From NCBI GenBank assembly GCA_902465215.1, contig CABQMM010000026.1:1-9735 (forward strand): 9,735 nucleotides of DNA, in the 5' to 3' direction. The stretch comes from an uncultured Bacillota bacterium (GTDB lineage: Bacteria > Bacillota > Clostridia > Peptostreptococcales > Anaerovoracaceae). Positions 1 through 6,246 of this stretch are shown piece by piece (positions within the stretch are counted from its first letter, which is position 1; each line of letters opens with the position of its first letter). The position numbers were made by a program, and so were the translations under genes. Under the pieces are notes generated by a model, which saw only the letters and a list, made by a program, of their open reading frames with translations, was not told the origin of the DNA and did not search any database.

Positions 1-804
1 CCAGGAAGTCGTTTTTTCTGCATGGATACTAAACTCACTTGCATTGATGAAAGTCATCATCTCGCTTTCATAGTTCTGCGTCGACAGCATGTGAATAATT
101 AATCCCAGCTCTACCAAATCTCTCGGTGACTTTATCAGCAAAAGTTCAAACTCGCCGTCGCTCATATCCACAAGCTCCGGTTTCAGCGTCAAAATTCCTC
201 CCACCGAAGTCGAATTGCTGATTGCCCCGAAAATATAGTCATCCTCGTACTTCACGCCGTTGACTTCAATTACCATGTGCTCGGCACGGATGGAGGCAAT
301 GCTGTTAATTCCCTCCAGAACATAAGCCAGATGTCCGAGCGCATTCTTGACGTTTTGCGGGGTAGCATAGGAAGTCTTCGTAAAAGCTCCGAATGAAGCC
401 ACATAGGAAAAGTTTCTCCCGTTGAAGCTGCCGATGTCCAGCGAGACAGGCTCCCCTTGAACAATGTCTTTGGCAGCCTTGACGATATTTTTTGAAAGGT
501 GAAGGCTGCTTGCGAAGTCATTGGTGCTGCCCGCCGGAATATAACCGATTGGGACGCGCACGCCGCTTTGAATCACGCCCGAAACCACCTCATTAAATGT
601 CCCATCACCGCCAATGCAGACGATTAAATCCATTCTCTTTGCATAATTTTTTGCATAAATTCTCCCGTCACCCCGCTTGGTCGTCGTCAGAACGGTCGGA
701 ACATAGTCGTTGACCGTAAAGATATTTACAATATCCGTGAGATATTTATTTGCTTTCTTTGTCCCTGAGCAGGGATTCATAATAATCAATACTTTCTTTG
801 CCAT
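1..804 (-). CDS. Diacylglycerol/YegS-type lipid kinase, C-terminus cut by window edge
   Basis: Cytoplasmic or membrane-associated kinase expected to phosphorylate diacylglycerol or a related lipid with ATP, recycling lipid head-group intermediates. The frame is open from ATG at 804 to base 1, giving 268 codons without a stop. Seen: an N-terminal NPCSGT (res 10-15), the DAGK nucleotide-binding GGDGT (65-69), the GSTNDFA segment (92-98), and the DMSDGEFELLLI strand (213-224) that holds the conserved acidic residues of the C-terminal lobe. The family is usually near 300 residues, so roughly 30 C-terminal residues are missing beyond the edge. The start is supported by AGGGGG about 8 nt upstream. 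It follows yihY by 32 bp with no promoter between, so it is probably the third gene of the rdgB operon. Family assignment is secure. The exact lipid substrate (DAG, undecaprenol or another) cannot be told from sequence. Confidence 0.9.
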   Translation of the reverse strand, partial: MAKKVLIIMNPCSGTKKANKYLTDIVNIFTVNDYVPTVLTTTKRGDGRIYAKNYAKRMDLIVCIGGDGTFNEVVSGVIQSGVRVPIGYIPAGSTNDFASSLHLSKNIVKAAKDIVQGEPVSLDIGSFNGRNFSYVASFGAFTKTSYATPQNVKNALGHLAYVLEGINSIASIRAEHMVIEVNGVKYEDDYIFGAISNSTSVGGILTLKPELVDMSDGEFELLLIKSPRDLVELGLIIHMLSTQNYESEMMTFINASEFSIHAEKTTSW

Positions 805-836
805 ACCGTTTTCCCCCTAAATTCGTAAAGTTTTTC

Positions 837-1745
837 TTAAAAGATATTGATTGGCTTTCGTTTTGCTGCGGCCTCCGGAGCAATCGGAATTGCGTCATAC
901 TTTCTCGTCGCCCACCAGACGCGGTTAATCGTAACCCCCAGGCACATCACCCATGCGATGAACCAGAACCAGAACATCAGCACGACGATGTTGGAAAAGG
1001 AGCCGTACAGGATGTCATAGTTTACGCTTCTTGCCGTATAAATATTGTATACAAAGGTCACCGCTAAAAATCCAACGGACGCAAAAATGCTCCCCGGAAC
1101 GATGTCCCGATACCGCACGCGAATGCTCGGCAAAACATAATAGTTATAGGAAATCATCAAAAAATACAGTGCTGCAGCCAGTGGCCAGCGAAGCGCCATC
1201 CATGCCGCTTCAGTAATTTTTGCTCCGAGCACCTTTCCCAAAAGCAGATTCAAAATAATCGGTCCATAGACAACGACAATCAGTGAAAATGCCACGGTAA
1301 AAATCGTCATCAAAATGGTTTTCAGCGACCGCAGACGGTCCTTCACATAGCCCTCTCCTGTCGTTATGCCATCTGTCAGCGTATAATTCGTCACGCGAAT
1401 CATCGCAAACTGCACGCGCGATGCTGCCCAAAGCGCTGTTACTGCAAGGAAAAAACTGTTGATTCCCGAAGGCGAGTAATTCAGCATTCTCCGAATTGTA
1501 TCTACGCCCGCGCCCGTAACATTGATGTCAACCCACTGCTCAATGCTGGAAAGCGACAGTGAAAAAAAGCCGAGGACCTGCGAAAGCAGGATAAAGGTCG
1601 GCAATATTGATAAAAACATGAAGAACGCGAGCTGCGCTGCAACACCTTGATAATACGGATCTTGGAACTGCTGGATTCCCAGAATAATCATTTTGCGGAT
1701 TCGAATCAGGGTATTTTTTCGCCCTGTTCTCAGTCTCTCAACCAT
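837..1745 (-). CDS. YihY/BrkB-family inner membrane protein
   Basis: Polytopic membrane protein of the YihY/virulence factor BrkB family (302 aa, usual length 280-320). A basic N-terminus (about res 1-19) is followed by about six hydrophobic segments near residues 36-62, 96-116, 141-168, 183-206, 217-237 and 250-273. The family-typical YGSFSNIVVLMFWFW stretch (247-261) is present, as is LAFFMFLSILP (39-49). The molecular function of the family is not settled. BrkB was named for serum resistance in Bordetella, and an earlier RNase BN label for the E. coli homologue was withdrawn. The ATG lies inside the end of rdgB (8 bp overlap), with GGAAGG a few bases upstream, which implies translational coupling. 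The neighbours rdgB and a lipid kinase point to a housekeeping operon. An internal Met at 19 is a less likely start. Confidence 0.9.
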   Translation of the reverse strand: MVERLRTGRKNTLIRIRKMIILGIQQFQDPYYQGVAAQLAFFMFLSILPTFILLSQVLGFFSLSLSSIEQWVDINVTGAGVDTIRRMLNYSPSGINSFFLAVTALWAASRVQFAMIRVTNYTLTDGITTGEGYVKDRLRSLKTILMTIFTVAFSLIVVVYGPIILNLLLGKVLGAKITEAAWMALRWPLAAALYFLMISYNYYVLPSIRVRYRDIVPGSIFASVGFLAVTFVYNIYTARSVNYDILYGSFSNIVVLMFWFWFIAWVMCLGVTINRVWWATRKYDAIPIAPEAAAKRKPINIF

Positions 1746-2358
1746 TCACGCCTTCCCTTTCTTCTAAAAGTCGTTCCAGCTCTTTCAAAGCAATCGCTCT
1801 GTGGCTGATTTCATTTTTTTCTTCTGCGCTGAGCTGCGCGAAGGTCTTTTCATATCCGTCCGGCACAAAAAGCGGGTCGTAGCCGAAACCGTTTTCGCCT
1901 GCGGGTGCAGTCAGAATTCTGCCCATGCATTCGCCTCTTGCCGTAAGCGTCGTCCCGTCGGGATAGACCATTGTAATAACCGAAACAAATTTTGCCGTCC
2001 TCTCCTTTGCTTCTACATCTTCCAGTAATTTCAGAAGCTTTTCGTTATTTTTCGCATCGTCTGCGTTTTCCCCCGCAAAACGAGCCGAATAAACGCCCGG
2101 TGCGCCTCCCAGATAGTCAACTGCCAGACCGGAATCGTCTGCAAGCGTGATTTTGCCGCAGACCTTCATAATTTCATTTGCCTTTTTAAAGGAATTTTCT
2201 TCAAAGGTTTCTCCGTCCTCTTCAACCTCGAATTTCGGCACACCTGCCTCATCGCGGGAAATCAGACGCATCCCGAACTTTTTCGTAATTGCTTCGATTT
2301 CTTCTATTTTATGTTTGTTGCGCGATGCCGCAACGATAATATTTTCTTTTACATTCAT
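1738..2358 (-). CDS. rdgB: XTP/dITP pyrophosphatase (RdgB/HAM1 family)
   Basis: Hydrolyses non-canonical purine triphosphates (dITP, ITP, XTP) to the monophosphate plus pyrophosphate, keeping deaminated bases out of DNA and RNA. The protein is 206 aa, within the usual 190-210. Motifs in order, numbered from the ATG at 2358: SRNKHK substrate loop (12-17), DDSGL metal-binding segment (74-78), GAPGVYSARFAG (85-96), GENGFGYDPLF (154-164) and ISHRA (184-188). All the usual signature residues are present. I chose the ATG at 2358 because GAGTGG sits 5 nt upstream and the protein then starts directly at the first beta strand. An in-frame GTG at 2367 would add three residues and has a poorer ribosome site. 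It is first in a leftward operon and overlaps yihY by 8 bp. Confidence 0.96.
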   Translation of the reverse strand: MNVKENIIVAASRNKHKIEEIEAITKKFGMRLISRDEAGVPKFEVEEDGETFEENSFKKANEIMKVCGKITLADDSGLAVDYLGGAPGVYSARFAGENADDAKNNEKLLKLLEDVEAKERTAKFVSVITMVYPDGTTLTARGECMGRILTAPAGENGFGYDPLFVPDGYEKTFAQLSAEEKNEISHRAIALKELERLLEEREGVNG

Positions 2359-2409
2359 TGTATCCACTCTTTTTCTTCTATAATATTTCTGACTTTTAAT
2401 GTGTAGTAT

Positions 2410-2438
2410 ATTCTACCACAGATAAGAAAAAAATACAA
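2410..2438 (-). promoter_or_regulatory. Promoter of the rdgB-yihY-lipid kinase operon
   Basis: On the minus strand a -35 TTGTAT (2438-2433) lies 17 bp from a -10 TAGAAT (2415-2410), and the bases before the -10 are TGG, an extended -10. Transcription would start near 2403, leaving a leader of about 45 nt before the rdgB ATG. It is read from sequence only. Confidence 0.7.
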
Positions 2439-2447
2439 AGAAATCGT

Positions 2448-2475
2448 TTGGAAGAAAAAATTTTTGTGGTATACT
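2448..2475 (+). promoter_or_regulatory. Promoter of the dehydrogenase gene
   Basis: A -35 TTGGAA (2448-2453) lies 16 bp from a -10 TATACT (2470-2475) that is preceded by TGG, an extended -10. The start point would be near 2482, only about 18 nt before the ATG at 2500. The GGAGGTGA ribosome site (2487-2494) would then be almost at the 5' end of the mRNA. The -35 lies 9 bp from the -35 of the divergent rdgB promoter. Confidence 0.7.
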
Positions 2476-2499
2476 GATAGCATAACGGAGGTGACAAAA

Positions 2500-3414
2500 A
2501 TGAAAATAGTAAATTTAGACGCTTACACGATTCATCTTGACGACTTGGAATGGACAGAGCTTGCTGCGCTGGGCGATTTGACAACTTATGACCGAATCGC
2601 ACAGGAGGATGTAATCGACGCCATCGGCACGGCTGAAGTTGCACTCTTCACTTCCAAAGTCAAAATTACGAAAGAAGTCATGGACGCCTGCCCGAACCTG
2701 AAATTTATCGGAGTTACGGCGACCGGATATGATAATATCGACATCGCTGCGGCGAAAGAACGCGGCATCGCAGTCTGCAATGTTCCGGCATATTCGACGG
2801 AGTCCGTTGCACAGCATACCTTTGCGCTGATTCTGGAAGTGGCGGATAATGTAGGACTCTATACGCGCCTTGTACACGAACATAAATGGGAAAATTCCGT
2901 TGACTTTACCTTCATCGAAAAGCCGATTATTCAGCTCTCGGGCCGTTCGCTTGGAATCGTCGGATACGGAAGCATCGGCAAGCGGGTTGCGGAAATTGCA
3001 AAGGCTTTCGGCATGACAGTCAATGTATACAGCCAGGATCCGGAAGCTGCAGTCAAGTCGGATATTCTCACGCTGCACTGCCCTGCAACGCCTGATAATA
3101 AGGGCTTTGTGAATAAGGATTTCATTTCCCGCATGAAAGACGGCGCGATTTTAATCAATACCGCAAGAGGCGCTCTGCTCAATGAAGAGGATGTTGCCGA
3201 AGCTCTGAAATCCGGCAAACTGGCGGCGGCTGCAATCGATGTGGTAAACGGCGAACCGCCTCGCAAAGGCCATCCGTTCATCGGCATTCCGAACCTGTAT
3301 GTAACGCCGCATATCGCATGGAGTTCAAGAGAAGCCCGCGAGGTTATCTGCAAAACAAGTGCTGCAAATCTGAAGAGCTTCTTAGAGGGCGGAACACTGA
3401 ACCGAATTGTATAA
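2500..3414 (+). CDS. D-2-hydroxyacid dehydrogenase family protein with shortened cofactor-domain loop
   Basis: NAD(P)-dependent oxidoreductase of the D-isomer-specific 2-hydroxyacid dehydrogenase family (glycerate/hydroxypyruvate reductase-like), cytoplasmic, 304 aa. Seen: N-terminal substrate domain with TATGYDNID (73-81) and NVPAYSTESVAQ (94-105), Rossmann motif GYGSIG (155-160), and catalytic Arg223 in NTARGALL, Glu252 in NGEPP and His271 in TPHIAW. The catalytic triad is therefore intact. Between the second Rossmann strand (MTVNVYS) and SDILTLHCP only about nine residues occur, whereas relatives as I remember them carry about 15 more. The acidic residue that normally ends strand 2 is replaced by Ser178, so NAD versus NADP is uncertain. 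The ATG at 2500 has GGAGGTGA 5 nt upstream. A longer in-frame start at 2464 would run through the promoter and is rejected. The substrate is not determinable; glycerate/hydroxypyruvate is the best guess. Confidence 0.9.
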   Translation: MKIVNLDAYTIHLDDLEWTELAALGDLTTYDRIAQEDVIDAIGTAEVALFTSKVKITKEVMDACPNLKFIGVTATGYDNIDIAAAKERGIAVCNVPAYSTESVAQHTFALILEVADNVGLYTRLVHEHKWENSVDFTFIEKPIIQLSGRSLGIVGYGSIGKRVAEIAKAFGMTVNVYSQDPEAAVKSDILTLHCPATPDNKGFVNKDFISRMKDGAILINTARGALLNEEDVAEALKSGKLAAAAIDVVNGEPPRKGHPFIGIPNLYVTPHIAWSSREAREVICKTSAANLKSFLEGGTLNRIV

Positions 3415-3436
3415 ACAAGCCAAAACTGCATACAAT
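3407..3436 (+). promoter_or_regulatory. Possible promoter for the small helical protein
   Basis: TTGTAT (3407-3412), overlapping the dehydrogenase stop codon, lies 18 bp from TACAAT (3431-3436). Spacing and boxes are acceptable but not strong. The downstream gene could also be co-transcribed with the dehydrogenase, since no terminator lies between them. Confidence 0.35.
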
Positions 3437-3477
3437 ATCCGATAAGCAATACTTACGGAGAAAGGAGACGCGAAAGA

Positions 3478-3909
3478 ATGGAAGACGATACAATAAAACT
3501 TTTGCGCGAATGTAATGCAGGAATCAAGATGGGCGTCAGCTCGATTGACGAAATTTTAGACGAGACGACAGACCCGAAGCTGATGCAGATGCTTGAAGAT
3601 GTCAAAGAGGAGCATAAAAGGCTCGGCTCGGAAACGCACCGCCTGCTGAACGATTATGATGATGCAGGAAAAGACCCAAGCCCGATTGCCAAAGGCATGT
3701 CGTGGATAAAAACCAATGTGATGATGGCAGTTGACGCAGGTGACAATACGATTGCAGATTTAATCACCGACGGCTGCAACATGGGAGTCAAATCTCTGAG
3801 CCGCTATCTGAATAAGTACAAAGCGGCCGACGCACAGTCAAAGAAAATCGCAAAAGAACTGATTGCCTGTGAGTCGCAGCTTGCAGAAGGGCTTCGCCCT
3901 TATCTGTAG
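3478..3909 (+). CDS. Small all-helical protein, DUF2383/ferritin-like candidate
   Basis: A 143-residue soluble protein with no signal peptide or membrane segment. It reads as four amphipathic helices: about 3-28, 32-59, 70-110 (broken near 87-89, DAGD) and 116-137. The layout 'EC..GI..GV..IDE...ETTDPKL...L' followed by 'EEH..L..E.H.L' resembles the ferritin-like DUF2383/PA2169-type bundle, whose members have no established function. The EEHKRLGSETH segment (44-54) could supply metal ligands on helix 2. Helix 4, however, has no ExxH, so a complete di-iron site is not evident. The start is supported by GGAG (3464-3467), with a somewhat long spacing of about 10 nt. It follows the dehydrogenase by 63 bp on the same strand. 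That the ORF is a real gene is likely; the family call is by memory of pattern only. Confidence 0.75.
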   Translation: MEDDTIKLLRECNAGIKMGVSSIDEILDETTDPKLMQMLEDVKEEHKRLGSETHRLLNDYDDAGKDPSPIAKGMSWIKTNVMMAVDAGDNTIADLITDGCNMGVKSLSRYLNKYKAADAQSKKIAKELIACESQLAEGLRPYL

Positions 3910-3918
3910 AGAACAAGA

Positions 3919-3940
3919 CCGGCTTCCGGCAAACCGCCGG
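3919..3940 (-). terminator. Weak hairpin between convergent genes, possible terminator
   Basis: CCGGC at 3919-3923 or at 3926-3930 can pair with GCCGG at 3936-3940, giving two competing 5-bp GC stems. On the minus strand the longer-looped form is followed by TCTTGTTCT, a poor T-tract. On the plus strand there is no T-tract. It sits in the 42 bp between two convergent stop codons, where a terminator would be expected, but evidence is weak. Confidence 0.3.
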
Positions 3941-3951
3941 GCTCACCTGCT

Positions 3952-4881
3952 TCAGCGAAAATTCAGCTTGCTGCTTCGGAGAATTTCTTCGTCGGTCTGC
4001 TCGAGCACTTTTTCGTCCGCGGCAATGATATAAAAGAAAACAGAGAGATCTTTCTCCTCTAAATATTTGGCGTATATGCGTCCCTTCATTCCAACCGGAG
4101 TAAAGGGGCGTTTGTTTTCATCACCCGTTTTCGATACATCGTAATTAGGCGTTCCGTATTGCAAATACGACTGTACGAAGCCCTCTGCCCGATGTACGCA
4201 TCCGTTTACAAGAAGATCTGCATCTACACGCTGCCAGCCTGTTTCGCCTAGGAAGAGGTTTTGTTTGGAAGCCGCGGCGGCGGTCTCGGAGGCTTCCCCG
4301 GCTGCATCCTCTTCCTGTGTCGCGCTCACTGTCCATGTAAATACCCTATCGCGCGGCGCGAGACCGAAATCGCCTAATACCAATCTTTGAAAATCGTATT
4401 TTGCGACTTTCGCAATCTCCTCCTGATTCAGGCTGCCGTCCATGTGAAAGCCATATGGGCTGCCGTCCGTGCTTCCGCTCACGGCATATGCACCGTAGAA
4501 CGAATTGTAATAAGGCGATGTTTTATCGAAAAGACGGCTATAGCCTTTGCCCCAGCTTAAATCGAATGCCGGAAAATTATAGAGAATGCTCAGATGCACC
4601 GCATCGTCCGGTAGCCCTGCGAACCTGCAAAAATCGGCAGAATTCGGATTAAAAGTCATCACAAACGGATACCAGCCCTTGCCGCTGCCGCCCGGAATTT
4701 TAAGCTCGACATTCTTTTTCGCAAGGACGCTTTCTTTTTCATGCATTCCGCTGTAGACGGACATTACGCCCATGCTCAGGAAAAATTTTGAGAAGGGAGA
4801 AACACAAAAAATCAGACATAAGCAGAGTACAGTCAGCGCGAGCTTCCATTTCTTTTTTTCTTTTTTTGCTTTCTTCTTCAT
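3952..4881 (-). CDS. Unrecognised membrane-anchored extracytoplasmic protein
   Basis: A 309-residue protein I do not recognise. It opens with a very lysine-rich tract (res 2-13), then one hydrophobic segment (about 13-38). This should act as an uncleaved signal anchor or a signal peptide with the rest outside the membrane. No convincing lipobox is seen: Cys20, Cys22 and Cys26 lie within the hydrophobic run but lack the L-A/S-G/A-C pattern. The exported part is rich in aromatics and Gly (for example WYPFVMTFNPN, 70-80, and YYNSFYGAYAVSGS, 124-137). It contains an acidic/alanine-rich low-complexity linker (188-205) splitting it into two lobes of about 140 and 100 residues, and ends in a predicted strand-helix (280-304). 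AGGG upstream of the ATG fits a ribosome site. It is divergent from the LOG gene and convergent with the helical protein, so it stands alone. Confidence 0.75.
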   Translation of the reverse strand: MKKKAKKEKKKWKLALTVLCLCLIFCVSPFSKFFLSMGVMSVYSGMHEKESVLAKKNVELKIPGGSGKGWYPFVMTFNPNSADFCRFAGLPDDAVHLSILYNFPAFDLSWGKGYSRLFDKTSPYYNSFYGAYAVSGSTDGSPYGFHMDGSLNQEEIAKVAKYDFQRLVLGDFGLAPRDRVFTWTVSATQEEDAAGEASETAAAASKQNLFLGETGWQRVDADLLVNGCVHRAEGFVQSYLQYGTPNYDVSKTGDENKRPFTPVGMKGRIYAKYLEEKDLSVFFYIIAADEKVLEQTDEEILRSSKLNFR

Positions 4882-4909
4882 TGCACTTTCCCTTTCTTTC
4901 CCATATAAT
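4881..4909 (+). promoter_or_regulatory. Promoter of the LOG-family gene
   Basis: TTGCAC (4881-4886) lies 17 bp from a consensus TATAAT (4904-4909), placing the start near 4916 and a leader of about 22 nt ahead of the ATG at 4938. The -35 shares a base with the start codon of the divergent membrane-protein gene. The same AT-rich core read on the minus strand gives TATTAT (4910-4905), a weaker possible -10 for that gene, without a good -35. Confidence 0.6.
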
Positions 4910-4937
4910 AGTAGTATTCACGCAAGGAGGTATTCTT

Positions 4938-5513
4938 ATGAACATTTGTCTTTACGGGGCGAGCAGTCCCGATATTGATTCCTTATATATCGAAGCCGTC
5001 GAGGAGCTCGGCCGGCAGATGGCGCGTCGCGGTCACAGCATGGTGTACGGCGGCGGCGCAAACGGCCTGATGGGAGCTGCGGCGCGCGGCATGAGCGCAG
5101 AAGGCGGTCATATCATCGGAGTTGCGCCGAAATTCTTTGACAATCCGGGCATTTTATATGAAAAATGTGACGACTTCATCTTCACCGAAACGATGGCGGA
5201 GCGCAAGCAGATTATGGAAGACAAAGCCGACGCCTTTTTAGTCGTTCCGGGCGGAATCGGCACCTACGAGGAATTTTTTCAGGTTTTGACGCTGAAACAG
5301 CTCAAACAGCTCAACAAGCCCATCGGCATTTTCAATGTCAACCGCTATTATGATGCAATGGATGCGCTCCTGCGTCAGACGGTGGAAAACGGCTTCATGC
5401 GGGAAGGCTGCCTGCATATTTACGGACTTTTTGAGGAGGCGGAAAATCTCCTTACATACTTAGAAGAGGAGCTGAAAGCTCCCCTTAACCTTGATCATCT
5501 GAAATTTTTCTAA
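4938..5513 (+). CDS. LOG-family nucleoside-5'-monophosphate phosphoribohydrolase
   Basis: A 191-residue cytoplasmic Rossmann-like enzyme of the LOG family (TIGR00730 type). Members hydrolyse the N-glycosidic bond of nucleoside 5'-monophosphates, releasing the base and ribose 5-phosphate. In plants and some bacteria the substrate is a cytokinin ribotide; in most bacteria it is unproven and AMP is a common candidate. Seen: YGGGANGLMG (37-46), the ERKQIM segment (88-93) with the conserved Arg-Lys, and the hallmark PGGIGTYEE (104-112). The length fits the family. The ATG at 4938 has AAGGAGG 7 nt upstream. A longer in-frame start at 4788 would read backwards through the divergent gene and its promoter, and is rejected. 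The 3' end overlaps the convergent tcdA gene by 29 bp, leaving no room for a terminator. Historical annotation as 'lysine decarboxylase' should be ignored. Confidence 0.93.
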   Translation: MNICLYGASSPDIDSLYIEAVEELGRQMARRGHSMVYGGGANGLMGAAARGMSAEGGHIIGVAPKFFDNPGILYEKCDDFIFTETMAERKQIMEDKADAFLVVPGGIGTYEEFFQVLTLKQLKQLNKPIGIFNVNRYYDAMDALLRQTVENGFMREGCLHIYGLFEEAENLLTYLEEELKAPLNLDHLKFF

Positions 5514-6246
5514 GCGACAAATCTTTAATGACTTCGCCTGCGATTATCAGTCCCGCCACCGGCGGCACGAAGCTGATGCTTGCAGGCGTTCGCATTCCTG
5601 TGCGAACCGGCTCCTCTTCCGAATATAAAACCTTTACGCCGCGTACGCCGCGCTTTTTCAGCTCCTTTCTTACGACCTTTGCGAGCGGACAAACTTTCGT
5701 TTTTTCGATGTCGGCAATCCGAAACTGCGTCGGATCCAGCTTGTTTCCCGTTCCCATGGAGGAAATCACAGGCGTTCCTGCCTGCTTTGCCTGGCAGATA
5801 ATATCGATTTTAGCCGTCACATTGTCAATCGCATCGACGATATAGTCATACGCTTCAAACGCAAAATCCGAGGCTTTTTCAGGCAGATAAAAGCACTGCT
5901 TCGCGTCGATTTGAATTTCCGGATTGATGGAAAGCATTCTTTCCTTGCAGACTTCGACCTTCGGCAGTCCGATGGTATCCGTTGTGGCGATAATCTGGCG
6001 GTTGATATTCGTGATGTCCACGACATCTTTGTCCACGATGTCGATTTTTCCGACGCCCGCTCTGGCAAGCGCTTCGCATACATAACCACCTACGCCGCCC
6101 ACTCCAAAGACGAGCACCTTTGAAGCATGAAGCATTTCCAGTGCTTCAGCACCAATCAGTCTGCGCGTGCGCTGAAAGCGGTCTGCCTCGGGTTCCTGCC
6201 CGCATCCGCAGCCTTCGTTAATAATCTCTTTGTCTGTCTCGTTCAT
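5485..6246 (-). CDS. tcdA: tRNA threonylcarbamoyladenosine dehydratase (TcdA/CsdL, E1-like)
   Basis: ATP-dependent enzyme that converts t6A37 of ANN-decoding tRNAs to the cyclic form ct6A. The protein is 253 aa of the ThiF/MoeB/E1-like superfamily. Seen: dinucleotide motif GVGGVGG (48-54), the IDIVDKDVVDITNINRQ strand-loop (68-84), VDAID (137-141), and the TcdA-type segment VCPLAKVVRKEL (185-196), which separates it from ThiF and MoeB. The C-terminus (SISFVPPVAGLIIAGEVI, 223-240) matches the family ending. It has an N-terminal extension of about 25 residues compared with E. coli TcdA, containing Cys13 and Cys15 in a Gly-Cys repeat. The ATG lies inside recX (29 bp overlap) with GAGG 4 nt before it, so it is last in a coupled ppt-recX-tcdA group. 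The 3' end overlaps the LOG gene by 29 bp. Confidence 0.93.
   Translation of the reverse strand: MNETDKEIINEGCGCGQEPEADRFQRTRRLIGAEALEMLHASKVLVFGVGGVGGYVCEALARAGVGKIDIVDKDVVDITNINRQIIATTDTIGLPKVEVCKERMLSINPEIQIDAKQCFYLPEKASDFAFEAYDYIVDAIDNVTAKIDIICQAKQAGTPVISSMGTGNKLDPTQFRIADIEKTKVCPLAKVVRKELKKRGVRGVKVLYSEEEPVRTGMRTPASISFVPPVAGLIIAGEVIKDLSLRKISDDQG

Noticed and set aside
2359..2367. GTG start for rdgB
   Set aside because: Only three extra residues and a weaker ribosome site than the ATG at 2358; both remain possible, the ATG is preferred.
2464..2499. Upstream in-frame start for the dehydrogenase
   Set aside because: It would place the -10 box and GGAGGTGA ribosome site inside the coding region. 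The family begins at MKIV, encoded at 2500.
2515..3078. 187-codon open frame on the minus strand
   Set aside because: Shadow of the dehydrogenase. The product is Cys/Arg/Ser-rich with no family pattern, while the plus strand encodes a full catalytic triad.
2931..3449. 172-codon open frame on the minus strand
   Set aside because: Antisense to the dehydrogenase C-terminal half. No ribosome site or recognisable motif was seen.
4788..4937. 50-codon N-terminal extension of the LOG protein
   Set aside because: It is antisense to the start of the divergent membrane-protein gene and includes the promoter. LOG proteins begin at MNICLYG.
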